Below, in pieces: positions 34,616-43,248 of a DNA stretch of 64,000 bases. The notes beneath the pieces were generated by a model. That model saw only the letters and a program-made list of their open reading frames with translations, was not told where the DNA came from and ran no database searches. The translations under genes and the position numbers were made by a program. Origin of the DNA: Bin87 sp963666865 (lineage in GTDB: Bacteria > Chloroflexota > Dehalococcoidia > Lucifugimonadales > UBA3495); contig OY763072.1 of NCBI GenBank assembly GCA_963666865.1, positions 2,914,001 to 2,978,000 of the forward strand, read 5' to 3'. Numbering within the stretch: position 1 is the first letter of the stretch; each line of letters begins with the position of its first letter.

Positions 34616-36298
34616 TTACAGGGACCAGTCGTCGGGGAGTTCGGGGGTGGGGAGGGGGCGGATCATGACTTCGACGAGGGCGGACTGGCCCTGTTCGGTG
34701 GCGCTGATGGCGCGCTGGAAGGCGGGGCGAATGTCCTCGGGGTGCTCGACGCGCTCGGAGTGGCAGCCGAGGCCGTCGGCGACGACGCTGAAATTGCCGC
34801 CGAGGACGGCCATTTCCGGGGGCGTGCCGTTGGGATCCTCCATGCCCATCATGCCGCCGCCGATGCCGCCGTTGTTGATGACGACGGTGAGGATGGGCAG
34901 GCCCATGCGGGCGGCGGTCTCCAGCTCCATGCCGGTCATGCCGAAGGAGGCGTCGCCGAGGACATGGCAGACGAGGTGGTCAGGCCGGCCGAGCTTGGTG
35001 CCGATGGCGGCGCCGACGGACCAGCCCATGGCCGCCATGCCGCCCATGGCGACGAAGTTGCGGGGGCGGGTGGTCTGCCAGAAGGGGACCACGTAGCCGC
35101 GGCTGCCGCCGGCGTCGTGGAGGGCGATGGTGCGGTCGGGGTCGATGAGCTGCTGGAGCTCGTGGACGACGCGGTAGCCGTTGGTGGGCGTCTCCGAGTC
35201 GCGGAACCGTGGCATCCACTCCATCTCGTGTTTCTCGTGGCAGGCGCGGATTTCGTCCACGATTTCCTGCTTGATGCCGCCACCGTTGGGGCCGAGGCGC
35301 TGGCGGACGGCGTCGATGATGGCGCGGAGGGCCAGCTTGGCGTCGGCGAGGATGGGGAGGTCAACCTGGTAGGTCTTGTTGAGGTCGGCGGCGTCGGCGT
35401 TGACGTGGATGATCTGGACGCCCTCGGGAATGGGGCGACCGTCGGTGCCGTTGGGCTGGCGGAAGGAGTTGCCGACGGCAAGAACCACGTCGGCCTTGCG
35501 GTTGATCTGGAGGGCCGCGCCGGAGGCGTAGCGGCTGCGGGGATAGACGCCGCCGCCGAGGGAGAGGGGGTGATTTTCGGGGAAGATGCCCTTGCCCATG
35601 ATGGTGGTGGCGACGGGCATGGAGAGCATTTCGGCAAGCTCCATGACCTCTTCGGCGGCGCCGGCGGCCATGGCGCCGCCACCGGCGTTGAGGACGGGCA
35701 GGCTGGCGTTGACCAGCATATCGGCGGCGCGCTGGACGTCGGCGTCGGAGGGGCCGGCCTTGCCGGGGGTGCCGACCGGGGTGTAGGCGAGGAGGGCGTC
35801 GTCGGCCTCGGCGGTGAGGACGTCCTGGTGCATTTCGAGGACGACCGGGCCGGGGGAACCGGAGCGCAGAGCGGTGAAGGCGCGGCGCATGACCTGGGGG
35901 ATGTCCTGGACGCGGGTGAAGGAGCCGCGCCACTTGCAGAGGCCGTCGAAGATGCTGGCGGAGACCTCCTGCTGCCACTCCTGGCCGAGGTTGCGGGCGG
36001 GGTGCTGGCCCATGAGGAGCAGCACGGGGATGTTGTCGGCGTAGCAGCCGGCGATGGCGGTGAGGCAGTTGGTGGCGCCGGGGCCGGTGCCGGTCATGGC
36101 CACACCGACCTCGCCGGTGGCGCGGGCGTAGCCGTCGGCGATCTCAACGCCGAGACGTTCGTGGCGGGCGGCGAAGGGGCGGATGCTGGAGCCGCGGAGG
36201 GGACCCCAGAGGGGAGCCAGGCCGCCGCCGGAGAATCCGGTTATGTAACGTATTCCTTCCTGTTCGAGGGCTTTGATAACGGCTTCGGCTCCACGCAT
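34616..36298 (-). CDS. TPP-dependent enzyme, acetolactate-synthase-like
   Basis: 560 residues, three-domain TPP fold. N-terminal pyrimidine-binding domain with the activating glutamate in FAARHERLGVEIADGYARATG; central domain from about 190; C-terminal diphosphate-binding motif GDASFGMTGMELETAARMG ending at VINN. The start was set at ATG 36298 (AGAGGT upstream); a more distal in-frame start exists. Decarboxylates or carboligates a 2-oxo acid; ALS, sulfoacetaldehyde acetyltransferase, oxalyl-CoA decarboxylase and benzoylformate decarboxylase share this layout. No small regulatory subunit (ilvH) is nearby, arguing against biosynthetic ALS. Confidence 0.85.
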   Translation of the reverse strand: MRGAEAVIKALEQEGIRYITGFSGGGLAPLWGPLRGSSIRPFAARHERLGVEIADGYARATGEVGVAMTGTGPGATNCLTAIAGCYADNIPVLLLMGQHPARNLGQEWQQEVSASIFDGLCKWRGSFTRVQDIPQVMRRAFTALRSGSPGPVVLEMHQDVLTAEADDALLAYTPVGTPGKAGPSDADVQRAADMLVNASLPVLNAGGGAMAAGAAEEVMELAEMLSMPVATTIMGKGIFPENHPLSLGGGVYPRSRYASGAALQINRKADVVLAVGNSFRQPNGTDGRPIPEGVQIIHVNADAADLNKTYQVDLPILADAKLALRAIIDAVRQRLGPNGGGIKQEIVDEIRACHEKHEMEWMPRFRDSETPTNGYRVVHELQQLIDPDRTIALHDAGGSRGYVVPFWQTTRPRNFVAMGGMAAMGWSVGAAIGTKLGRPDHLVCHVLGDASFGMTGMELETAARMGLPILTVVINNGGIGGGMMGMEDPNGTPPEMAVLGGNFSVVADGLGCHSERVEHPEDIRPAFQRAISATEQGQSALVEVMIRPLPTPELPDDWSL

Positions 36299-36339
36299 GG
36301 CTGCACCTCTGCTTGGTGGGTGGGTTTTGCCCTCAAGCA

Positions 36340-36365
36340 AGGGCGACCCATGGGTCGCCCCTACG
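36340..36365. repeat. Family A stem variant
   Basis: AGGGCGACCCA / TGGGTCGCCCCT followed by ACGGG, a perfect palindrome upstream of the TPP-enzyme gene. Confidence 0.7.
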
Positions 36366-36490
36366 GGCGGGACGGTCGTGTTTGCCGGGATGATAGGGCA
36401 GCGTGGGGGCGGGGGTCAACCGTGGGGTTATGGGGGTGGGGTAGCCGTTTGGGTTGTTGGGGATGGTCGGCGCGACGTTTTGGCGTGGGG

Positions 36491-36520
36491 TACGGGGGCG
36501 AATGATTATTCGCCCCTACG
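36491..36520. repeat. Palindromic repeat, family A
   Basis: GGGGCGAAT / ATTCGCCCC flanked by TACG on the 3' side, close to the 3' end of the small helical-protein gene. Confidence 0.8.
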
Positions 36521-36545
36521 GATGACGGCCGGGGTTATGGGGATG

Positions 36546-36968
36546 TTAGGAGGTTTGGGTAAAGGCGCGGCGGCGTCGAGCGGGGGGATCGGGGTCGGAT
36601 GCTATGGCGCGTTCGAGGTCGGTGACGAGGTGGCGAACGCGGCGGCAGAGGTTGACGGCGATCTGACGGGCGTAGAGAGGGGCGCGGGATGCGAGCACCG
36701 CGTGGGTAACGTAGTGGACCTTCTGGAGGGTACGCCGGTGGGGCGCCCACGAACGAGCGCACATGTACATGGCGTTCATCAGGGCCGATTCGAGCTGGCG
36801 ACGGCTCTGGTGGGGAAGATCCCAATGGACGGCGGCGGCAGTGACGGCGTGGGTGGCGGCACGGCGCAACGTGTCGCAGGCCAAGTCGTAACTGCCGAAG
36901 GAGAGGTGGAGGAAGGAGAGGTTGAGGTAATGATGGCTGCGGGCTTGGTGGCGGGCTACGGTTCCGAT
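36546..36968 (-). CDS. Small helical protein, possibly HEPN/PaREP1-like; non-standard start likely
   Basis: About 140 residues if translation begins at 36968. The line HHYLNLSFLHLSFGSYDLAC and the next LRRAATHAVTAAAV resemble the first two helices of PaREP1/HEPN-type four-helix proteins (repeat of 'YDLAC-LRRAATHAV'); RRAATH fits the R-x4-H pattern of HEPN RNases. A TTG at 36884 is the first standard start, but the similarity begins upstream of it. At 36968 an ATC codon lies 8 nt after AAAAGGAG, the only good Shine-Dalgarno. The start is thus uncertain. Function unknown; a toxin-like role is only a guess. Confidence 0.5.
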   Translation of the reverse strand: MGTVARHQARSHHYLNLSFLHLSFGSYDLACDTLRRAATHAVTAAAVHWDLPHQSRRQLESALMNAMYMCARSWAPHRRTLQKVHYVTHAVLASRAPLYARQIAVNLCRRVRHLVTDLERAIASDPDPPARRRRAFTQTS

Positions 36969-37019
36969 GGCGGTTGCTCCTTTTGGCTGTGGCGGTTGGT
37001 CCTTCGGTGGGCTCGGGGT

Positions 37020-37070
37020 GGTGGTTCGACAGGCTCGGGGTGATGGTTCGACAGGCTCACCATGAGCGGG
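37020..37070. repeat. Family C repeat, two copies
   Basis: GGTTCGACAGGCTCGGGGTG followed by GGTTCGACAGGCTCACCATG and AGCGGG. Confidence 0.7.
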
Positions 37071-37100
37071 ATTTTTGATTGGCGTTGAAGGCAGGATTTC

Positions 37101-37160
37101 CCGCCAGAGGCGGACTTGGCCCGCCGGGGGCAGACTTGGCCCGCCAGAGGCGGACTTTGC
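37101..37160. repeat. Three tandem 20-bp repeats
   Basis: CCGCCAGAGGCGGACTTGGC (first unit), then a copy with CCGCCGGGGGCAGACTTGGC, then CCGCCAGAGGCGGACTTTGC. Confidence 0.8.
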
Positions 37161-37567
37161 AGCAGCAGCACTTCGTTGTCAGCATACGGCCGGTTGGGGT
37201 ACGCAACTATTTTTCCCTACTTTTTCGTGTACTCAGCGCGCCAAAGGCGCACTTGCGCGCGGGCACGGACAGTCCCGGTGGTCGAGCCGGCAATCCGATT
37301 GAGGTGGTCGGGTCTAACTGAGCCTTGCCGAGTGCGACCGGTTGCGATTTTGAAACTGACGGGGTTGGCCGTCGAAGTGAAATCCTGCCTTCTGAGATCG
37401 AGATTGAAACAGCTGTTTTGCCTAGACAAATTTAGGATATATGTTCTGGCACGGTGGGCGCAGGGAGCAGGTGTCAGTTCGTCAGAAGCAGGATTTTGGG
37501 GATTGGAGGGATTTTGGGGATTGAGGCGACGCCGGCTGCCCATCGCGTTCAACCAAGGGCGAACCGG
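37161..37567. other. Intergenic, no gene
   Basis: No credible coding sequence. A direct 17-18 bp duplication, GGATTTTGGGGATTG, occurs at 37491 and 37508. The base composition is less GC-rich between about 37380 and 37440. Confidence 0.55.
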
Positions 37568-40500
37568 TCAGGCTACGAAAGTGGCGGAACTGGGGCGGGC
37601 TTTGCCGCCGTGGACGGAGGGTTCGGCGCACCACATGGCGGCGAGACGGCGGACAGCGCGGTAGGTGTCTTCGTTGAAGCCGAGGAGGTCACAGAGGACG
37701 CGGCGGTCGAGGATGGCACGGCTGGGGTCGGCGTCGGCAAGGTAGGCGGGTTGGAGGTCCAGATTGCGGAAGTCGTTGAAGATGGATCCGGCGGTGGCGA
37801 GTTGAGCGTCGGTGAGGGTGCGAAAATCCAGCAGGGGCAGTAATGGTATTAATTGGCGGGTCATTACGCCTCGTCCGCTTTGTTGACGACTGGAGTTCCA
37901 CCAATAGGACAACAAGCCTAATGTGCTGTTTCCCCATATCGCGAATGCGTAGTCAAACGCCGTTTCTGCAAAAGTCACGTTAGGCCATGCCCTCCCACCA
38001 ATGGACGAACGGTCGGTGAAAGCTACCGCCAACGGCTGAGAGTTCAGACGAAAATCGCGGTTGATGTGGGCATGGCTGGCGGTAGCCCAGAGTTCGGCAG
38101 CCCGCGATTCCATTCCTGGCTTCACTCGCAGTTGCGAATCGGGTTCGCAGACCAGCTTCGTCTCCCTGGTTGCGTTGTGATTGTAGAGAGACGGGTAGAT
38201 GGATGTCGGGCTGGGAACCTCTTTGACGAAAGGCCCATTGTGGGTTGCCATTGTGAGCATTGAGTCATGAACACCGAGTTCCGCGATTTCCCCCAGCCTA
38301 GTGATCGACAGTTGCAGTGGCTGAGGCTCGGCCGGCATCCACAACCGGCCGGCGGCCAGGGAGTGCGCTACTTGCGCGACGCTGGCATCCGCGATACGCG
38401 CCGTGCCCCAACCATTTTCAGGTTGATCTACCGGAGCGTGCAGGATCTCGCCGATTGGAGCGGTTCCGCAACGAATTGGTATGCCTCCATAAGGTCCATC
38501 TTCCAACTGCCGCAATTCGATAGCGGACCGGATAGCATCGGCTGTTTCCTGCGCCTCCGCGAAACTTTGGGGTCGGCGGCGCAAAGATACGAACTGCGCT
38601 CGCCCCGTGGGCGGGTCATCCTTTGATGCTCGTCTGCCGATAACCAAGCACTCGGCAATGCCAGTATCCGATGAAAACGACATATCGCTGCCATCAGCGG
38701 TAGTGCTGACGATGGTGATGTCAGTGTATCGCGCAGCGAGCATCTGCCTGAACTTAGCCCACGACGCGCCGTTGACGGCAGTGAAGGGCAATACCAAAGC
38801 CAGGACGCCGCCGGGTCGGAGTTTTTTGTCGGCGATGGAGGCAAAGGCCGAACCCAGTCCGGCGTGGCCGTGATAGTGGGAATTGCGGGCCAAGCGGGTC
38901 AGGCGGGATGCCATGTCGTCCTGGTCGTCCACCGATGCGCCGAAAGCGGCAAAGGCGGCGTTCTGGACGTTGCCCTCGGCGTCGCGGTGCTTGGTGTTGC
39001 TGGTAAAGGGCGGGTTCATTATCACCAGGTCGAAGCCGCCGTCGGGGACGTCGGCGACAATCTGAGCGGCGGTTTCCTCGCCGACGCTGCCAGTGCGCAT
39101 AGCCGGGTCGCTGGTGTTGAACAAGGTCAATGCCGCCGAGGATTGGAGCAATTCCAGGGAGCCGATTGCCACGCTGCCATCCTGCTGCCGGCCATAGGCC
39201 AGGGTGTAGAGGCGGGAGTTGTCAAATTGGACCGACGGCGCGATACCGGACAGGGTGGAGCCGGTAATGTGGATGGCTGACGGCATCACGTCGCACCCAT
39301 ACAGCATTTCTTCCAGCATTACCGGATGCAGCGCCGTAGGGTCGCCGCCGGCGCGCTCGTGCCGACCGGCGATTTGCTGGTAGGTCGCGGACAGCAGGGC
39401 GCCGGTGCCACAGGCGAAATCGCCAACCCGTAGTTTGCCGATGGCGTCGGCGTCGGACCAGTCGAAAAGGCCCCGCCCAGGGGAAGTCTGGATTCCGGCT
39501 TCCGCCGGAATGACGGTGGCGGGAGGGATGACGGTGGCGGGAGGGATGACGGTGGTGGGAATGGCATTGGCGGCAGGAATGACGGGTTGGAGTTTGCCGA
39601 CGGCCAGGCGAGCCAGCAGCAACGCGGAGGCTGGGAGAGTGTAGAAGGTGGCCAGATACTTGCGGTCGGCGATGAGCCGTTGGAAGATGCGCCCGGTAAG
39701 GTCGTGGGCGATGCTGGCGCCGGTCTCAATGACTTCGAGAGCGGTGTCGCGTAAGAGTCGCATAACGGGCCAACCGTAGCCGGACGGGATGTGTTCCATG
39801 ATGTCTTTGGCAATGGAGAAAATTGCCCAATAGTTGACCCTAAGTATTTCGCCCCAGGTATCCAGGGTGTCGCCGAAAGGATTGCGGGCATCATCGCCGC
39901 AAACGATGCGCAAAGGCGGAATGTCATGTGAGCCGGACAGCCGCTCGTGGAAGACCAGGGCGTTGGCGACGATGGCGCAGGCCATGCGGCGGGTTTGGGG
40001 GACGTCGGGCATACCCAAGAGCCTGGCGATGATGGGCATAGTGTCCGGGCGAAGTTGGTGCATATTATTCAGCACCCACACGGCGCGCTCGATACCTTCT
40101 TCCAAGATCGCGGTGGCAGCAGCCACGGCTCGTTGGGGAACGGAAATGAGACTGACCAGGTCGGCCAGGTCGGTAACGCGGCCTTCCAGCCAGCCGGCTT
40201 CGGGGAATCGGCTGCCATCGTCATACAGGACGGCGTAGGAAAGGCGGGCGTTGTTCAGAGCAGTGCGTAGGTCATCCGCGAAACGGACGGAGTCGGGATA
40301 GCGCAAGGCGATGGCGGCTTCTATGGAGTGGCTTTCGTTCACTACTGACAGGCCAAGACGTCCAGCGGCGTCGCCTTCCGCGGTGCCCACGGCCTCGTAT
40401 TCGGCCTCGACCACCACGGGGGCGCGGTCGGGAGCGGTAATCAGATTGTCCAGTTGCAGGCTGGGGTTCCCGACAACCAGTTGGGTATTTTCGGAGCGGA

Positions 40501-40588
40501 TTTGGCAGCCGAACAGCATTCCGCGTAGCAAGTCGCCGAGTTCATTATTGGCGCTGGGTTCGCTGTGGCGGGGCTGCTGGCCGGTCAT
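37568..40588 (-). CDS. Large N6-adenine DNA methyltransferase-like protein, possible Type IIG-like enzyme (copy 1)
   Basis: 1006 residues. SAM-binding motif I is GDFACGTGALL (D390 region) and catalytic motif IV is MNPPF (N525-F528), as in gamma-class N6-adenine methyltransferases. After the catalytic domain come ~400 residues likely to include target recognition. The N terminus has D47-x13-E61-x-E63 (LDNLIT...VVVEAEYE), like a PD-(D/E)xK nuclease core with Glu in place of Lys. A homologue of the same length lies at 43249. Residues ~334-367 (PTTVIPPATVIPPATVIPAE line) are encoded by a palindromic repeat. Stands alone on the minus strand. Likely modifies, and perhaps cuts, DNA; a restriction or phage-defence role is inferred. 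Confidence 0.8.
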   Translation of the reverse strand: MTGQQPRHSEPSANNELGDLLRGMLFGCQIRSENTQLVVGNPSLQLDNLITAPDRAPVVVEAEYEAVGTAEGDAAGRLGLSVVNESHSIEAAIALRYPDSVRFADDLRTALNNARLSYAVLYDDGSRFPEAGWLEGRVTDLADLVSLISVPQRAVAAATAILEEGIERAVWVLNNMHQLRPDTMPIIARLLGMPDVPQTRRMACAIVANALVFHERLSGSHDIPPLRIVCGDDARNPFGDTLDTWGEILRVNYWAIFSIAKDIMEHIPSGYGWPVMRLLRDTALEVIETGASIAHDLTGRIFQRLIADRKYLATFYTLPASALLLARLAVGKLQPVIPAANAIPTTVIPPATVIPPATVIPAEAGIQTSPGRGLFDWSDADAIGKLRVGDFACGTGALLSATYQQIAGRHERAGGDPTALHPVMLEEMLYGCDVMPSAIHITGSTLSGIAPSVQFDNSRLYTLAYGRQQDGSVAIGSLELLQSSAALTLFNTSDPAMRTGSVGEETAAQIVADVPDGGFDLVIMNPPFTSNTKHRDAEGNVQNAAFAAFGASVDDQDDMASRLTRLARNSHYHGHAGLGSAFASIADKKLRPGGVLALVLPFTAVNGASWAKFRQMLAARYTDITIVSTTADGSDMSFSSDTGIAECLVIGRRASKDDPPTGRAQFVSLRRRPQSFAEAQETADAIRSAIELRQLEDGPYGGIPIRCGTAPIGEILHAPVDQPENGWGTARIADASVAQVAHSLAAGRLWMPAEPQPLQLSITRLGEIAELGVHDSMLTMATHNGPFVKEVPSPTSIYPSLYNHNATRETKLVCEPDSQLRVKPGMESRAAELWATASHAHINRDFRLNSQPLAVAFTDRSSIGGRAWPNVTFAETAFDYAFAIWGNSTLGLLSYWWNSSRQQSGRGVMTRQLIPLLPLLDFRTLTDAQLATAGSIFNDFRNLDLQPAYLADADPSRAILDRRVLCDLLGFNEDTYRAVRRLAAMWCAEPSVHGGKARPSSATFVA
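39482..39588. repeat. Family B repeat inside the methyltransferase gene
   Basis: Full palindrome GATTCCGGC-TTCC-GCCGGAATGACGG followed by decayed GGGATGACGGTGGCGGGA tandem units and GGAATGACGGG, all within the coding frame and translated as VIPAEAGIQ and VIPPAT units. Confidence 0.85.
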
Positions 40589-40879
40589 TTTGCACTCCGC
40601 GTTGGCACGCTACGGTTCGGGTTGCGGATATGATACAAGGGGATGCCGTTGTATGGTCAACGGGCTAGCTGTCAGTGTTGGCGCGGTTCGGGAGGCTCAC
40701 CATGAACGGCAGCGGTTTGTTGACCGGCCGGCGGGGTGTGGGTATCATCGGCGCAGTTGCTACGAGATTGCTACGCTTCGCTCGCAATGACAGAAGCACT
40801 ACTCAGGGTGATGGTTCGACGGGCTGAACGTGATCCTTCGACAAGCTCAGGATGAGCGGGGAAAGATAGGAGAATTGTT
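40589..40879. other. Divergent intergenic region filled with repeats
   Basis: Between the divergent methyltransferase and TPP-enzyme genes. Contains family C copies at 40684-40710 and 40801-40860 and another common repeat (TTGCTACG-AGA-TTGCTACGCTTCGCTCGCAA) at 40756-40791. No promoter could be picked out with confidence. Confidence 0.65.
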
Positions 40880-42598
40880 ATGCCGCAGGCTAATGAGTTG
40901 ATTGTGCAGTTTTTGGCGGAGGCTGGGATTGATGCGGTGTTTGGGATACCGGGGGGCGGGACGGGGCAGATTTTCACGCAGCTGGTGGGGAAGGAACCGG
41001 CGATCAACACGTACCTGACGCGGCACGAGCAGACGGCGGCGATCATGGCCGACGCCTACGCGCGGGCGACGGGGAAGCCGGCGGTGATTATGGGGCAGGG
41101 GCTGTTCATGGGGTCGAACGCATCGTTCGGGATTATGGAGGCGATGCTGTCGTCCAGCCCGATGCTGGTGCTGACGGATACGTCGGACGGCGGCGTGGGC
41201 CAGCATCCGGCGAACCAGTCGGGGGCCGGCGAGTACGGGAGCATCGACCTGCACAACATCTTCCGGTCGATGACGAAGTACACGACGCTGGCGACGTCGC
41301 CCAAGGAGGCCGCGCTAGGAGCGCAATTGGCCATCAAGCACGCGATGAGCGGGCGGCCGGGGCCGACGTGCCTGCTGATGCGGACGGCGTCGATTGGGGG
41401 TGAGGTTGACCTGGAGTCGCCGCCGTTCATACATGACACAGCGGGATACCTGAACACGGCCAAGCCGCAGGCGGCGCCGGCGGACATCGAGAAGGCGGTG
41501 GAGATACTGTCGCAGTCGCGGCGTCCGGTGATCGTGGCGGGCAACGGGGTCCACATGGCGGGGGCGCACGATGCGCTGCAGCAGCTGGCGGAGCAGTGGA
41601 ACGCGCCGGTGGCGACGAGCTACAAGGGGAAGTCGGCCATCGCGGAGACGCATCCGCTGGCGTTGGGGATGGTGGGCATCTACGGGCAGGAGGCGGCGAA
41701 CCGGGCGGTGGGCGATGCCGACACGGTGGTGATCGTGGGGGCGAAGCTCAGCCCCCAGGACACGGTGCGGGAGCGGCCCACGGTGTTCAACCCGAGGGGG
41801 CAGCGGATTATTCAGATTGATATTGACGACCGAAATGCCGGATGGACGTTCCCGGTGGAGTTGGGGCTGATTGGGGACGCGGGGAGTATCCTGGGTCAGC
41901 TAGTGGAGGCGTCGGCGGAGGCGTCGGCATCGACGACGGGGAACCGGAGCGAGTGGGCCGGGGCGCTGGCGGGACGGAAGACGGACGCGGGGTTTTACGA
42001 GGACGCCGGGCTGCATACTGACTCGTCGCCGGTGCTGCCGCAGCGGCTGGTGCGAGTGCTCCAGGAGACGATGCCGAAGGATACGGTCTATGCGCTGGAC
42101 GCGGGGAACAACCGGACGTGGATGGCGCACCTGTTCCAGTCGCAGCAGGCGCATACGTTCTTCTGCCCGGGCGGCACCGCCGGCATGGGCTGGGGACTGC
42201 CGGCGTCGGTGGGATTGCAGATCGCGTATCCCGACCGGCAGGTGGTGGGCGTCACGGGGGACGGCGGGTACATGATGACGGTGAACGCGCTGTCCACGGC
42301 GATGCAGTACAACCTGCCCATCGTGTGCGTGGTGTTCAACGACGGCGCGCTGGGGATGGTGCGGCACCACCAGGCGCCGGGGCAGTACATCGCGTCGGAG
42401 TTCGCGGAGACGGACAACTCGGCGGTGGCGCGGGGGTTCGGGTGCTTTGGCGTGCAGGTGGCGGACTCGCGGGACCTGGGAGACGCGCTGCGCGAGGCGC
42501 GAGCGTCGGGACGGCCGGCGGTGGTGGACGTGCTGATTGACCGGGGGCCGAGTCCGGACGACTGGCGGGCGGACGCGCGGGGGTCGGGGGAGACGTGA
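40880..42598 (+). CDS. TPP-dependent enzyme, acetolactate-synthase/benzoylformate-decarboxylase-like
   Basis: 572 residues. Activating glutamate in TRHEQTAAIMADAYARATG, central domain with RPVIVAGNGVHMAGA, and the TPP motif GDGGYMMTVNALSTAMQYN with VVFND. Only the general fold is shared with the TPP enzyme at 34616; they differ in the region after the first domain (QGLFMGSNASFG). No regulatory subunit nearby. Third codon positions are strongly G-rich. ATG is preceded by weak AGGAGAATTGTT. Substrate unknown. Confidence 0.85.
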   Translation: MPQANELIVQFLAEAGIDAVFGIPGGGTGQIFTQLVGKEPAINTYLTRHEQTAAIMADAYARATGKPAVIMGQGLFMGSNASFGIMEAMLSSSPMLVLTDTSDGGVGQHPANQSGAGEYGSIDLHNIFRSMTKYTTLATSPKEAALGAQLAIKHAMSGRPGPTCLLMRTASIGGEVDLESPPFIHDTAGYLNTAKPQAAPADIEKAVEILSQSRRPVIVAGNGVHMAGAHDALQQLAEQWNAPVATSYKGKSAIAETHPLALGMVGIYGQEAANRAVGDADTVVIVGAKLSPQDTVRERPTVFNPRGQRIIQIDIDDRNAGWTFPVELGLIGDAGSILGQLVEASAEASASTTGNRSEWAGALAGRKTDAGFYEDAGLHTDSSPVLPQRLVRVLQETMPKDTVYALDAGNNRTWMAHLFQSQQAHTFFCPGGTAGMGWGLPASVGLQIAYPDRQVVGVTGDGGYMMTVNALSTAMQYNLPIVCVVFNDGALGMVRHHQAPGQYIASEFAETDNSAVARGFGCFGVQVADSRDLGDALREARASGRPAVVDVLIDRGPSPDDWRADARGSGET

Positions 42599-42643
42599 TG
42601 CGGTGGAATGGCGCAAAGTCATCCAGTGGAACAAGGGGGAAAC

Positions 42644-42946
42644 ATGGCTTTGGCAAGGGAGATTACGGGGCAGGAACGGGAAGAATTGATTGAAAGTCTC
42701 GGCGGAGAGGAAAGCATCCGAGAGGGACTCCGTTGGTATGGAGAACGGTGTGAGCTGTTTGACCGCCAACGGGAAGAACTGACCGAGAAATACCCAGACC
42801 AGTATGTCGCCCTTGCAGCGGAGGACACCATCGTGGCGTCCGAAACTCTGGATGGGGTCTTTGAGGAGTTGGACCGGCGGGGGCTGGAGCGGGAACCTTG
42901 CGTTGTAGAGTTCCTTAGCTCTGAGCCGGAAATCTGGATTCTATGA
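42644..42946 (+). CDS. DUF5678-like protein
   Basis: 100 residues. The core FDRQREELTEKYPDQYVALA followed by DTIVASETLDGVFEELDRRG matches the small DUF5678 family (pattern YP-x-x-(W/Y)VA...), usually encoded just upstream of a retropepsin-like protein, as here. ATG 42644 chosen for GGGGGAAAC upstream; a longer in-frame start at 42608 lacks one. Stop overlaps the next start (ATGA). Biochemical role unknown; a partner or inhibitor of the protease-like protein is an inference. Confidence 0.65.
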   Translation: MALAREITGQEREELIESLGGEESIREGLRWYGERCELFDRQREELTEKYPDQYVALAAEDTIVASETLDGVFEELDRRGLEREPCVVEFLSSEPEIWIL

Positions 42947-43239
42947 TTGCTGGCTGGTTCGATACCCGGGAGCGTCCGAGAGTTAGCGCCCGCCTGATTG
43001 TCCCTCGCTTCGGCCTTAGCGGGCGTATCGATTTTCTGGTTGACACCGGCGCTACCGTCACCAGGTTGCATCCTGATGACGGCAGGCGCGTAGGTTGTCC
43101 ATTTGACGAACTGCAGAACCCGAGGAATTTGGCTGGAGTGGGTGGCAGCAATCAGTATTTCCAGGAACCAGGAGTAATCGTGCGGTACAGCCGGTTCACG
43201 ACACGCTGCTGTTTTATGGCGAAACCGATGATTATTTGA
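42943..43239 (+). CDS. Retropepsin-like aspartyl protease-fold protein, apparently C-terminally truncated
   Basis: 98 residues. The strand FLVDTGATVTRLHPDDGRRVG carries the DTGA active-site motif of retropepsins, followed by a flap-like NLAGVGGSNQYFQEPGVI. Homologues generally continue with a second hydrophobic half containing an LGRD-type line; here the protein ends after VRYSRFTTRCCFMAKPMII, which looks frameshifted. The next gene starts 10 bp later. Probably a non-functional or shortened member of the DUF5678-retropepsin pair. Confidence 0.6.
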   Translation: MIAGWFDTRERPRVSARLIVPRFGLSGRIDFLVDTGATVTRLHPDDGRRVGCPFDELQNPRNLAGVGGSNQYFQEPGVIVRYSRFTTRCCFMAKPMII

Positions 43240-43248
43240 GGTAGGGCG

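Noticed and set aside
34583..36505. A 640-codon open frame on the + strand opposite the TPP enzyme
   Set aside because: Its translation is low-complexity Gly/Ala/Val/Asp typical of an antisense frame in a GC-rich gene. The minus frame has clear TPP motifs.
37101..37160. Three 20-bp repeats considered as a CRISPR array
   Set aside because: No spacers between units and no cas genes; a simple tandem duplication.
40880..42598. Naming the TPP enzymes ilvB
   Set aside because: No ilvH or other branched-chain amino-acid gene nearby, and several TPP families share the fold; the symbol would be a guess.
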